NCBI RefSeq assembly: GCF_014648415.1
Contig: NZ_BMRB01000001.1
Location: forward strand, 496,001 to 560,000
DNA length: 64,000 nucleotides
Direction: 5' to 3'
DNA from: Actinokineospora fastidiosa
Lineage (GTDB): Bacteria > Actinomycetota > Actinomycetes > Mycobacteriales > Pseudonocardiaceae
The notes beneath the pieces were generated by a model that was given only the letters and a program-made list of their open reading frames with translations, ran no database searches and had not been told where the DNA came from. How positions within the stretch are numbered: position 1 is the stretch's first letter; each line of letters begins with the position of its first letter. This document shows, piece after piece, positions 56,023 through 63,972 of this stretch. Position numbers and translations under genes: made by a program.

Positions 56023-57570
56023 GTGATGTGGAGCGCTTCGGACTACCGGGACCGGGTCGCCGCCCTGGTGCCGCCCCTGCCGGTGGTGTCCGCGCCGCTG
56101 GCCGACTGCCTCGGCCTGGTGCTGGCCGCCGACGTGGTGGCGGGGGTGTCGCTGCCGCCGTTCGACAACTCCGCGATGGACGGCTACGCCGTGCGGGCGG
56201 CGGACCTCGGCGAGACGACCGTGCTGCCGGTGGCCGACGACATCCCGGCCGGGCGCACCGACGTGCGGCCGCTGGAGCCGGGGACGGCCCAGCGGATCAT
56301 GACCGGCGCCCCGCTGCCGCCCGGCGCGGACGCGGTCGTGCAGGTCGAGCTGACCGACGGCGGCATGGACACGGTGACCCTGCGCGGCCGGGTCGAGCCG
56401 GGCAAGCACATCCGGCGCGCGGGCGAGGACGTCGTCGCCGGGACGGTCGTGCTGCGGGCGGGGACGGTCCTGGGCTCGGCGCGGCTGGGCCTGGCCGCCG
56501 CGGTCGGCCTGGGCGAGCTGCCGGTCCGGCGACGCCCCCGGGTGGTCGTGCTGTCCACCGGCACGGAACTGACCCCGCCGGGCGAGCCGCTGGCCCCGGG
56601 CCGCATCTACGAGTCCAACAGCGTGCTCCTGGCCGCCGCCGTGCGCGAGGCAGGCGGCGAGGCGACCGTCCTGCGGTTCGTGCCCGACGACGTGCCCGCC
56701 TTCCTGTCCGCCATCGAGCCCTACCGCGACGCCGACCTGCTGATCACCTCCGGAGGGGTGAGCGCGGGCGCGTACGAGGTGGTGAAGGACGCACTGTCTG
56801 ACCGCGGCGTGGAGTTCGTCAGGGTCGCGATGCAGCCGGGCGGTCCACAAGGCTGCGGCCGGATCCGGTTCCCGGCTGACTCGACTGGCTTCGACCACAC
56901 AGGCGCGGCCGAGCCGACAGGTCCGGACCGCGCGACGGCAGCTGAGTCGGCTGCGGTCGGGCCAGCTGCTCCTGACCGCGGGACAGCGGCCGGGTCGGCC
57001 GCGCTGAGCCCCACCGCAGCTGGGCCGACAGGTCCGAATCGCGGCGCCGAGGTCAGGCAGGCCCTGGAGGGTCCGGCCGCAGCCGGATCAGCCGACTCGG
57101 ACCACTGGGCGGCTGGGTCGGCCGCGCTGAATCACGCTGGGGCTGAGTCGGCTGGTCCGGATCGGGGGGCGGCGGGCGGGGCGGCTGCGCTGGGGTCCGC
57201 CGCGGCTGGGTCGGGTGCCGGGGATTCGGGGGGCGGGCTGGCGGTGGTGACCCTCCCGGGCAACCCGGTGAGCGCGGCGCTGTCGTTCGAGTTGTTCGTC
57301 CGGCCCGCCCTGCTGCGGGCGGCGGGGCACGCAGTTGTGGACCGGCCGCGGGCCAGGGCGCGTACGACGGAGGCGCTGCGGTCGCCGTCGGACAAGGTGC
57401 AGTACCGGCGCGGCCGTCACGACGCGGGGGTGGTCGAGGTGGTTCCGGTGGGCGGGCCGGGCTCCCATCTGCTGGCCTCGTTCGCCGAGTCCAACTGCCT
57501 GATCGAGCTGCCGGTCGGCGTGACCGAGATCGCCGCGGGCGACGAGGTCGATCTGGTCCTGCTCGACTGA
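56023..57570 (+). CDS. moeA: Molybdopterin molybdenumtransferase MoeA with a repetitive insertion
   Basis: 515 residues; typical MoeA is about 400. Conserved parts: PPFDNSAMDGYAVRAADLG near 45, GAPLPPGADAVVQ near 97, ESNSVLLAAAVREAGGEA near 195, TSGGVSAGAYEVVKDAL near 243, QPGGPQGCG near 272 and VVTLPGNPVSAALSFELFVRP near 407. Between residues about 287 and 404 lies a low-complexity insertion of about 118 residues (Ala/Gly/Ser/Pro-rich repeats with GPDRG-like words). MoeA inserts molybdate into adenylated molybdopterin. The insertion falls in a loop of the nucleotide-like domain, so activity could survive. GTG 56023 follows CAAGAT at leaderless spacing. Confidence 0.93.
   Translation: MMWSASDYRDRVAALVPPLPVVSAPLADCLGLVLAADVVAGVSLPPFDNSAMDGYAVRAADLGETTVLPVADDIPAGRTDVRPLEPGTAQRIMTGAPLPPGADAVVQVELTDGGMDTVTLRGRVEPGKHIRRAGEDVVAGTVVLRAGTVLGSARLGLAAAVGLGELPVRRRPRVVVLSTGTELTPPGEPLAPGRIYESNSVLLAAAVREAGGEATVLRFVPDDVPAFLSAIEPYRDADLLITSGGVSAGAYEVVKDALSDRGVEFVRVAMQPGGPQGCGRIRFPADSTGFDHTGAAEPTGPDRATAAESAAVGPAAPDRGTAAGSAALSPTAAGPTGPNRGAEVRQALEGPAAAGSADSDHWAAGSAALNHAGAESAGPDRGAAGGAAALGSAAAGSGAGDSGGGLAVVTLPGNPVSAALSFELFVRPALLRAAGHAVVDRPRARARTTEALRSPSDKVQYRRGRHDAGVVEVVPVGGPGSHLLASFAESNCLIELPVGVTEIAAGDEVDLVLLD
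56880..57236 (+). repeat. Degenerate tandem repeats inserted in moeA
   Basis: About five units of 19-21 codons, each combining an AAGSAAL-type word and a G-P-(D/N)-R-G word (for example GPAAPDRGTAAGSAALSPT and GAESAGPDRGAAGGAAALG). Units are diverged in DNA, so expansion is not recent. Confidence 0.7.
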
Positions 57571-57579
57571 ACCCGCAGG

Positions 57580-57687
57580 TCAGATGATCTGAACATATGA
57601 TGGCACCATCTGGAGCGGCAGTTCGAATGATGCCGTCATATGATCTCATCATCCAAATGATGGCATCATATGTTCAGATCATCTGAC
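57580..57687. repeat. Palindrome array B (8 units, about 15-bp period)
   Basis: Centres at 57583.5, 57596.5, 57609.5, 57624.5, 57639.5, 57654.5, 57669.5 and 57682.5 (spacings 13, 13, 15, 15, 15, 15, 13). Units include CAGATG, CATATG (three times), CATCTG (twice), CATCCAAATG and TTCGAATG. The array as a whole is symmetric: 57580-57602 is the exact reverse complement of 57664-57686 (23 bp). It begins 10 bp after the moeA stop. The remainder to 57871 (184 bp) holds no evident gene, only the psd promoter region. Confidence 0.85.
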
Positions 57688-57871
57688 TGTGGTGGGGGCG
57701 GCGGGCGTCCAGATGCTGGTCAGCGGAAGTGATTCGGTTGTTCGCAAAGCGTAGGATCAGGCTGCCGTCCGGGCACCGCGTGCGACGTCGGGGGCGCACG
57801 CGTTGTCCGGGCCCTGGCAGGCGTAGCGTGTGCCGCAAACCCTGTCGAGACGTTGGGGAACCACGCATCCG

Positions 57872-58576
57872 ATGAGCGCCGCACCCGAGAAGCCCGGCGC
57901 GCTGGCCCACGCGGTCGCGCTGACCAAGAGCATCATCCCGCCGCTGCACCCCGCAGGCAGGCCGTTCGTGGCGGGCGGTGCGCTCGCCGCGCTGCTCATC
58001 CGGGCGAAGTCCCGCCGCGCAGGCGTGCTCGCCGGGATCTTCACCGCCTGGCTGGCCTGGTTCTTCCGCGAGCCGAGGCGGGTCACGCCGAAGCGGCCCG
58101 GCATCGCCGTCGCCCCGGCCGACGGCACGGTGTCGCACGTCGTCGAGGCCGTCCCGCCCGCCGAGCTCGGCCTGGGCGAGACCCCCATGCTGCGGGTGAG
58201 CGTCTTCCTGTCGGTCTTCGACGTGCACGTCCAGCGCACCCCCGCCACCGGCGTGGTCGTCAGCGCCGTGCACGTGCCCGGCAAGTTCCTCTCCGCCGAC
58301 CTCGACGAGGCCAGCGAGGTCAACGAGCGCACCAGCGTCCACCTGCGCACCGACGACGGCCACGACCTCGCCGTCGTGCAGATCGCAGGCCTGGTCGCGC
58401 GCCGGATCATCTGCTCGGTCCACGACGGCGACAAGGTGCTCGCTGGCCAGACCTACGGGCTGATCCGCTTCGGCTCCCGGGTCGACCTCTACGTCCCGAC
58501 GGGCAGCCGCGTGCTGGTCGAGCCGGGGCAGCGCACGATCGGCGGGGAGACCGTGCTCGCCGAACTGGCCTCCTGA
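57872..58576 (+). CDS. psd: Phosphatidylserine decarboxylase proenzyme
   Basis: 234 residues of the short Psd type: N-terminal membrane-associated helices, FFREPRRVTPKRPGIAVAPADG near 67, VSVFLSVFDVHVQR near 108, and the autocatalytic site IRFGSRVDLY near 203, where cleavage before Ser makes the pyruvoyl group. It converts phosphatidylserine to phosphatidylethanolamine at the membrane. ATG 57872 chosen. The stop overlaps the pssA start by one base (TGATG), so the two act as a coupled pathway unit. Confidence 0.95.
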   Translation: MSAAPEKPGALAHAVALTKSIIPPLHPAGRPFVAGGALAALLIRAKSRRAGVLAGIFTAWLAWFFREPRRVTPKRPGIAVAPADGTVSHVVEAVPPAELGLGETPMLRVSVFLSVFDVHVQRTPATGVVVSAVHVPGKFLSADLDEASEVNERTSVHLRTDDGHDLAVVQIAGLVARRIICSVHDGDKVLAGQTYGLIRFGSRVDLYVPTGSRVLVEPGQRTIGGETVLAELAS

Positions 58577-59526
58577 TGGCCCCCGCCGGGCCCGGCGTCC
58601 GCCTGCTGCCCAACGCGATCACCGTGCTCGCGGTGTGCGCGGGCCTGTCGGCGGTGCACTTCGCGCTCAACGGCCAGCCCGCGGGCGCGATCGCCGCGAT
58701 CGGCGTGGCCGCGGTGCTCGACAGCCTCGACGGCCGCATCGCCCGCCTGCTCGACGCCACCAGCAAGATGGGCGCGGAGCTGGACTCGCTGGCCGACGCG
58801 ATCTCCTTCGGCGTCGCGCCCGCGCTGGTGCTCTACGTCTGGAAGTTCGACAGCGCCAACCGCTTCGGCTGGGTCATCGCGCTGATCTTCGCGGTGTGCA
58901 TGATCCTGCGCCTGGCGCGGTTCAACACCCTGCTCGACGACGCCGAGCAGCCGCCGTACGCCAAGGAGTTCTTCGTCGGCGTGCCCGCGCCCGCTGGCGG
59001 CCTGCTGGCGCTGCTGCCGCTGATCGTGGCCATCCAGGTCGGCGGGGACGGCCAGTGGTGGCAGTCCGAGGCCGTGGTCAGCGTCTGGATGGTCGCGGTG
59101 TCGGCGCTGCTGATCAGCCGCATCCCGACGATGTCGCTCAAGACCGTGCGCGTGCCCGCGCGCGCCGTCGCGCCGCTGCTGGTCGGTGTCGGCCTGCTGG
59201 CGGCGGCGGTGATCACCTACCCGTGGCTGGCGCTGTCGGTCGCGCTGGTGCTGTACCTGCTGCACATCCCGTACGCGGTGCGCCGCAAGCACTGGCTGGC
59301 CAAGCACCCGGAGGCGTGGGACGTCCCGCCGCGCGAGCGCCGAGCGATCCGCCGCGCCCACGGTCGACGCCTGGGACTGCGGCCGCCCGGGTTCGGCAAG
59401 GTCGCGGGCGCGGCCCGGCGCGCGGTCGGCAGGCGCGGTGAGCGGCTGCGCGAGGCGCGCGCGCCGATGGCCCGGTCGTGGCGGCGTACGGGGCTTCGCC
59501 GGACGCAGCGGTCGCGGGAGCAATAG
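58576..59526 (+). CDS. pssA: CDP-diacylglycerol-serine O-phosphatidyltransferase
   Basis: 316 residues with the CDP-alcohol phosphotransferase motif DGRIARLLDATSKMGAELDS continuing LAD (D-G-x2-A-R-x8-G-x3-D-x3-D, near residues 48-72) and about seven membrane helices. It makes phosphatidylserine from CDP-diacylglycerol and serine, feeding Psd. The C-terminal about 65 residues are extremely basic (RRAHGRRLGLR, RRAVGRRGERLR), longer than I expect for this family. ATG overlaps the psd stop. Its TAG stop forms part of the -10 of the next gene. Confidence 0.94.
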   Translation: MAPAGPGVRLLPNAITVLAVCAGLSAVHFALNGQPAGAIAAIGVAAVLDSLDGRIARLLDATSKMGAELDSLADAISFGVAPALVLYVWKFDSANRFGWVIALIFAVCMILRLARFNTLLDDAEQPPYAKEFFVGVPAPAGGLLALLPLIVAIQVGGDGQWWQSEAVVSVWMVAVSALLISRIPTMSLKTVRVPARAVAPLLVGVGLLAAAVITYPWLALSVALVLYLLHIPYAVRRKHWLAKHPEAWDVPPRERRAIRRAHGRRLGLRPPGFGKVAGAARRAVGRRGERLREARAPMARSWRRTGLRRTQRSREQ

Positions 59527-59535
59527 CCTGGGCGC

Positions 59536-61767
59536 GTGAGCCCTCAGATCACCCTGACCGTCCGGTTGTCCCCGTCCGCTCTCGACAGCAGGCGCGGTGT
59601 CGTCCGGCTGCACCCGGAAGTGCTCGACGCGCTGGGCCTGCGGCCGTGGGACGGGGTGCGGCTGACCGGCGCCCGGGTCAGCGCCGCCCTGGCCGCCGAG
59701 GCCGGTGTGGACGGTCCGACCGGCGTGGTCCTGCTCGATGACATCACCATGTCCAACGTGGGCGTCACCGAGGGCGGCGAGGTCGTCGTCGCGCCGGTCG
59801 AGGTCGCGCCCGCGCGCTCGGTCACGGTCGCGGGGTCGCGGCTGGCGGGCACGGCGCTGTCCCCGGAGACGGTGCGGTCGGCGCTGATGGGCAAGGTCCT
59901 CACCGTCGGCGACGCGGTGTCGCTGCTGCCGCAGGACCTGGCCCCGCCGCCGGGCGCGGACGTCGGCGCCGTGCGCGGCAAGCTGTCCCGCGCCATCGGG
60001 ATGACCTGGACCAACGAGCTGCTCACGATCACCGCGACCGAGCCGACCGGCGCGGTCACCGTCCACCCGACGACGGTCGTGGGCTGGCGCGACGGCGCCC
60101 GCACGGGCGAGCGGGCCGCGGTGGCCGTGGGCGGGAGCGCGCCGGTCTCGCGCGCCGCCGAGCAGGTGATCGACGCCGAGGTGGTGGCGCAGGAGCGGAC
60201 CGAGACCCCGGTCCCCCTGACCGACCTGGTGGGCGCCCGGGAGGCAGCGCGGACCCTCGGCGAGTGGTTCGAGCTGGCGTTCACCCGGCCGGAGCTGCTG
60301 GCGCGGCTGGGTGCGGCGGCCCGGCTCGGGGTGCTGGTGACGGGCCCGGAGGGTGTGGGCAAGGCAACGCTGGTCCGGTCGGTGGCCGACGCCGCGGAGG
60401 CCCGGGTGGTGGAGCTGACCGCGCCGACGGTGGCCGTGCTGGAGCCCAACGCGGCCGCGGCCCGGGTGCGCTCGGCGATCGAGGCCGCGCAGGCCGCGAC
60501 GCCGTCGGTGCTGCTGATCACCGACGTCGACGCCCTGCTGCCCGCCGCCGACCAGCCGCCGGTCGCGCCGGTCGTGCTGGACGCGCTGCGGGCCGCGGTC
60601 GAGCACCCCCGGCTGGCGCTGGTGGCCACGACCGCGCACCCGGAGGGCGTCGACCGGCGGCTGCGCGGGCCGGACCTGATCGACCGCGAGCTGTCCGTGC
60701 CGCTGCCGGACGCGCGCGGGCGCACCGAGCTGCTGCGGGTGCTGTTCCGGGACGTGCCGGTGGAATCCGATGTGGACTTCGGCGCGCTCGCCGCGCGCAC
60801 GCCCGGCTTCGTCGCCGCCGACCTGATCGCCGTGCGCCGGGAGGCCGCGATCCGCGCCGCCCTGCGCGACCGCGACGCCGACGAGCCCCGGGTGGTGCAG
60901 GACGACCTGATGGGGGCCGTGCAGACGATCCGGCCGACGTCGATGTCGTCGAGCCTGAACACCGGCGGGATCACCCTGGACGACGTCGGCGACATGGCCG
61001 AGACCAAGCAGGCGCTGACCGAGGCCGTCCTGTGGCCGCTGCGCTACCCGGACTCCTTCGCCCGCCTCGGCGTGGCCCCGCCGCGCGGGGTGCTGCTGTA
61101 CGGGCCGCCCGGCGGCGGCAAGACGTTCCTGCTGCGGGCGATGGCGGGCACGGGCCAGCTGAACGTGCTCGCGGTCAAGGGCGCCGAGCTGATGGACAAA
61201 TGGGTCGGCGAGTCCGAGCGGGCGGTGCGCGACCTGTTCCGCAGAGCCGCGGACGCCGCCCCCGCGCTGATCTTCCTCGACGAGGTCGACGCGCTGGCGC
61301 CCCGGCGCGGGCAGTCGTCGGACTCCGGCGTCGCCGACCGCGTCGTGGCGGCCCTGCTGACCGAACTGGACGGTGTGGAGCCGCTGCGGGACGTGATCGT
61401 GGTGGGCGCGACGAACCGGCCCGAGCTGGTCGACCCGGCCCTGCTGCGGCCAGGGCGGCTGGAGCGGCTGATCTACGTCCCGCCGCCGGACACCGAGGCG
61501 CGCGCGGCGATCCTGGCGGCCACGGCGCGCAACACGCCGCTGGCGGAGGACGTGGACCTGGCGGCGTACGCCGAGGAGCTGGAGGGCTACTCGGCCGCCG
61601 ACTGCGCCGCCCTGATCCGCGAGGCCGCGCTCACCGCGATGCGCGAGTCCCTGGACGCCAAGATCGTCACCGCCGCCCACCTGGCGACGGCCCGCGACCG
61701 GGTCCGCCCGTCACTGGACCCCGCGCAGCTGGCGGCCCTGGAGGCATACGCCCAGAGCCGCGCTTAG
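59536..61767 (+). CDS. Cdc48/p97-like double AAA ATPase (Rv0435c-like)
   Basis: 743 residues. The N-domain resembles Cdc48 (TVRLSPSALDSRRGVVRLHP at the start). Domain D1 has Walker A GPEGVGKAT near 269 but a degenerate Walker B (LLITDVDAL, lacking the DE pair). Domain D2 has intact Walker A GPPGGGKT near 522, Walker B LIFLDEVDAL near 578 and SRH GATNRPELVDPALLRPGRL. It is expected to form a hexamer that remodels or unfolds proteins using mainly D2. TAGCCT six bases before GTG 59536 suggests a leaderless message. Confidence 0.92.
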   Translation: MSPQITLTVRLSPSALDSRRGVVRLHPEVLDALGLRPWDGVRLTGARVSAALAAEAGVDGPTGVVLLDDITMSNVGVTEGGEVVVAPVEVAPARSVTVAGSRLAGTALSPETVRSALMGKVLTVGDAVSLLPQDLAPPPGADVGAVRGKLSRAIGMTWTNELLTITATEPTGAVTVHPTTVVGWRDGARTGERAAVAVGGSAPVSRAAEQVIDAEVVAQERTETPVPLTDLVGAREAARTLGEWFELAFTRPELLARLGAAARLGVLVTGPEGVGKATLVRSVADAAEARVVELTAPTVAVLEPNAAAARVRSAIEAAQAATPSVLLITDVDALLPAADQPPVAPVVLDALRAAVEHPRLALVATTAHPEGVDRRLRGPDLIDRELSVPLPDARGRTELLRVLFRDVPVESDVDFGALAARTPGFVAADLIAVRREAAIRAALRDRDADEPRVVQDDLMGAVQTIRPTSMSSSLNTGGITLDDVGDMAETKQALTEAVLWPLRYPDSFARLGVAPPRGVLLYGPPGGGKTFLLRAMAGTGQLNVLAVKGAELMDKWVGESERAVRDLFRRAADAAPALIFLDEVDALAPRRGQSSDSGVADRVVAALLTELDGVEPLRDVIVVGATNRPELVDPALLRPGRLERLIYVPPPDTEARAAILAATARNTPLAEDVDLAAYAEELEGYSAADCAALIREAALTAMRESLDAKIVTAAHLATARDRVRPSLDPAQLAALEAYAQSRA

Positions 61768-61773
61768 CCAATT

Positions 61774-61934
61774 CCAGATGACGGCATCATCTGGGCGGTC
61801 ATGTCAGATGATGCCATCATCTGATCAACCGCGCTAGATGATGTGATCATATGATCCGACCATCCGGATGATTGCGTCATATGACGGCAGCATCCGGATG
61901 GTCAGATCATCCGGATGATGTGGCCATCTGAATG
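61774..61934. repeat. Palindrome array C (11 units, 13-17-bp period)
   Basis: Centres at 61777.5, 61790.5, 61807.5, 61820.5, 61837.5, 61850.5, 61865.5, 61880.5, 61895.5, 61912.5 and 61929.5. Units include three perfect CATCCGGATG, GATCATATGATC, GTCATATGAC, and CAGATG/CATCTG pairs that form hairpins (61774-61781 with 61787-61794; 61804-61812 with 61816-61824). The array fills the gap between the convergent ATPase and def genes, 7 bp from one stop and 1 bp from the other. Confidence 0.88.
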
Positions 61935-61935
61935 G

Positions 61936-62505
61936 TCAGGCGAAGGGGTCGTCGCTGGTGGCGGGGTCCCATGACAGGCCGGGGGTGCCCCACTTGTTGG
62001 CCTTGAGCATGCGCTTGGCGTCGCGGGAGTTCCTGCCGACCAGGCGGTTGAGGTAGAGGAGGCCGTCGAGGTGGTCGGTCTCGTGCTGCAGGCACCGGGC
62101 GAAGAAGCCGGTGCCCTCGACCTCGATCGGGTTGCCGTCGACGTCCTGCCCGGTCACCTTGGCCCAGGACGCGCGGCCCGTCGGGAACGCCTCGCCGGGC
62201 ACGGACAGGCAGCCCTCCAGGTCGTCCTCCGGGTCCGGCATGCCCTCGGGGACCTCACTGGTGGTCAGCACCGGGTTGACCACGTGCCCGTAGTGGCGGG
62301 TGCCCTCGTCGTCGGGGCAGTCGTAGACGAACACGCGCAGGCCGATCCCGATCTGGTTCGCGGCGAGGCCGACCCCTCTGGCGGCGGCCATGGTCTCGAA
62401 CATGTCGTCGACGAGGGCCTTGAGCTCGGCGTCGAACGCCTCGACCGGCTTGGTGGGCTGGTGCAGCACCGGCTCGCCGACGATCCGGATCGGGTGAACT
62501 GTCAT
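61936..62505 (-). CDS. def: Peptide deformylase
   Basis: 189 residues with all three motifs: [11 protein letters not shown] near 44, [10 protein letters not shown] near 97 with the metal Cys, and [12 protein letters not shown] near 140 with HExxH. It removes the formyl group from nascent peptides, using Fe2+ or a similar metal. ATG 62505. TACCCT (62512-62517) at six bases predicts a leaderless transcript. The stop abuts palindrome array C. Confidence 0.97.
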   Translation of the reverse strand: MTVHPIRIVGEPVLHQPTKPVEAFDAELKALVDDMFETMAAARGVGLAANQIGIGLRVFVYDCPDDEGTRHYGHVVNPVLTTSEVPEGMPDPEDDLEGCLSVPGEAFPTGRASWAKVTGQDVDGNPIEVEGTGFFARCLQHETDHLDGLLYLNRLVGRNSRDAKRMLKANKWGTPGLSWDPATSDDPFA

Positions 62506-62511
62506 ACCCGC

Positions 62512-62517
62512 AGGGTA
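62512..62517 (-). promoter_or_regulatory. -10 element for leaderless def
   Basis: TACCCT on the minus strand, 6 nt before ATG 62505, no ribosome-binding site between. Confidence 0.5.
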
Positions 62518-62618
62518 GAAGGAGATGACCGGGACGCGCCGGGGGACGTGACGATCACCTGGCCCGCTCACGTGGTGTAATGACCGCACGCGCCAGCGAA
62601 GTCGCCCGCGAGGAGCAG

Positions 62619-62891
62619 ATGGACGCCGCCGAAGTGCCAGCCGAGGCCCCCGGTCTCAGCGACCGGGACCGAGCCTTCCTCGCCTTCGAGCGCCAGTGGT
62701 GGAAGGCCGCGGGCGCGAAGGACAAGGCGATCCGTGAGACCTTCGGCCTGTCCAGCACCCGCTACTACCAGCTGCTCAACGCCCTCCTCGAGACGCAGGA
62801 GGCCATGGCGGCCGACCCCATGCTGGTCAAGCGGCTGCGCAGGCTACGAGCCACCCGACGCGCCCGACGGCTGGGATTGGAGCCCCGATGA
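62619..62891 (+). CDS. DUF3263 protein (Rv0430-like)
   Basis: 90 residues from ATG 62619, which has GAGGAG four bases upstream; ATG 62580 would add 13. The conserved core is [20 protein letters not shown], then [16 protein letters not shown] and [13 protein letters not shown]. It is a small helical, probably DNA-binding (sigma-like helix-turn-helix) protein of the DUF3263 family. Its stop overlaps the start of the next gene (ATGA), as its mycobacterial counterpart precedes Rv0431. Confidence 0.88.
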   Translation: MDAAEVPAEAPGLSDRDRAFLAFERQWWKAAGAKDKAIRETFGLSSTRYYQLLNALLETQEAMAADPMLVKRLRRLRATRRARRLGLEPR

Positions 62892-63535
62892 CCACCGAAC
62901 CGATGCGCCCCGCGCGGATAGCGGGACTGGCGCTGCTCGGCGTGGCGGCGGTCGCCACCGTGCTGGGCGTCGTCACGCTGCTCGGCGGCAACGGCGAGCC
63001 CAGCGCCGGTCAGACGAGCATCACCCTGCCCGCGGGCAGCACCACCCCGCCGACCGGCGCCACCACGGAGATCTCCGGCCCCGGCACCACCACCCCGCTC
63101 CCCCCGACGACCGGCGCGACCCAGCCCCCCACGGCCACCACCGAGCCCAGCGCCGTGCCCACCGCCCCCGGCGGCGGCCCCGGCACCACCGGCGGCCCGG
63201 GAGCCCCCGGCTCCCCCGACAACCGGCCGTCCTATCCGGACATGCAGGTCCGGGTCTACAACAACAGCACCATCAGCGGCCTCGCCGACCGCGCCGCCGC
63301 CGACCTCAGGGCAGCGGGCTGGAACGTCGTGGAGGTCGGCAACCACCAGGGCAGGCTCCACGAGACGACGGTGTACTTCCGCCCCGGCACCGACGAGGAG
63401 GCCGCCGCCCGCGCCCTCGCCGCCGCCTTCAAGATCCGCGTGGAACCCCGCTTCGCAGGCATCGAGAACGCCAGCCCCGGCGTCATCGTCATCGTCACCA
63501 AGGACTGGGCCGAGCGCGCCCCAAGCAAGGGCTGA
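62888..63535 (+). CDS. LytR C-terminal domain membrane protein (VirR/Rv0431-like)
   Basis: 215 residues: short cytosolic N-terminus, one membrane helix (about 10-33), a Thr/Pro/Gly-rich extracytoplasmic linker, then a LytR_C domain (about 118-215: MQVRVYNNSTISGLADRAA, VVEVGNHQG, TTVYFRPGTDEEAAARAL). The mycobacterial counterpart affects cell-wall integrity and vesicle release. ATG overlaps the upstream stop. It probably acts at the envelope with cell-wall assembly proteins. Confidence 0.88.
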   Translation: MTTEPMRPARIAGLALLGVAAVATVLGVVTLLGGNGEPSAGQTSITLPAGSTTPPTGATTEISGPGTTTPLPPTTGATQPPTATTEPSAVPTAPGGGPGTTGGPGAPGSPDNRPSYPDMQVRVYNNSTISGLADRAAADLRAAGWNVVEVGNHQGRLHETTVYFRPGTDEEAAARALAAAFKIRVEPRFAGIENASPGVIVIVTKDWAERAPSKG

Positions 63536-63618
63536 GGCTGTCAAAGGCCCGGCGATAACGGGTAACGCCTACCGCTTCACCGACGACGCACAGCAGGTCC
63601 GACGACCAAGGGGCCTGC

Positions 63619-63972
63619 GTGCGCGGTGTGGTGAATCTGCTGATGGTCCTGCTCGGCGCCTCCGGCTGCTCCAATGCGGTGGTCGGGCACCCGTCACCTG
63701 AACCCCTGCGCGCAACCGAGGTCATCCTCCTCAGCCCCATGTCCGCCCCGGAGGACACGGCGCGGTGGCGGATCACCGAGGAGGCGGTGGGCGGCTGCCA
63801 CTCGTCGAGCATCAGCCCGGCGAACTCCCGGGCCCGCCGGTGCTTCACGGAGGACTCGCAGGTCCTCGACCCTTGCTACGTGTCGCCCTTCGCCGGATCG
63901 GACGAGGCGCTTTGCCTGTCGGACCCCACGGGCGGCGACGCGGTCAGAATCGTCATCACGTCCGATGCGTAA
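63619..63972 (+). CDS. Small lipoprotein of unknown function
   Basis: 117 residues: hydrophobic start with lipobox (LLGASGC), followed by a small extracytoplasmic domain with four further Cys (GGCHSS, RRCFTED, DPCYVSPF, ALCLSD). No family recognised. GTG 63619. It lies 83 bp after the VirR-like gene, and the window ends 68 bp later. Confidence 0.65.
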   Translation: MRGVVNLLMVLLGASGCSNAVVGHPSPEPLRATEVILLSPMSAPEDTARWRITEEAVGGCHSSSISPANSRARRCFTEDSQVLDPCYVSPFAGSDEALCLSDPTGGDAVRIVITSDA

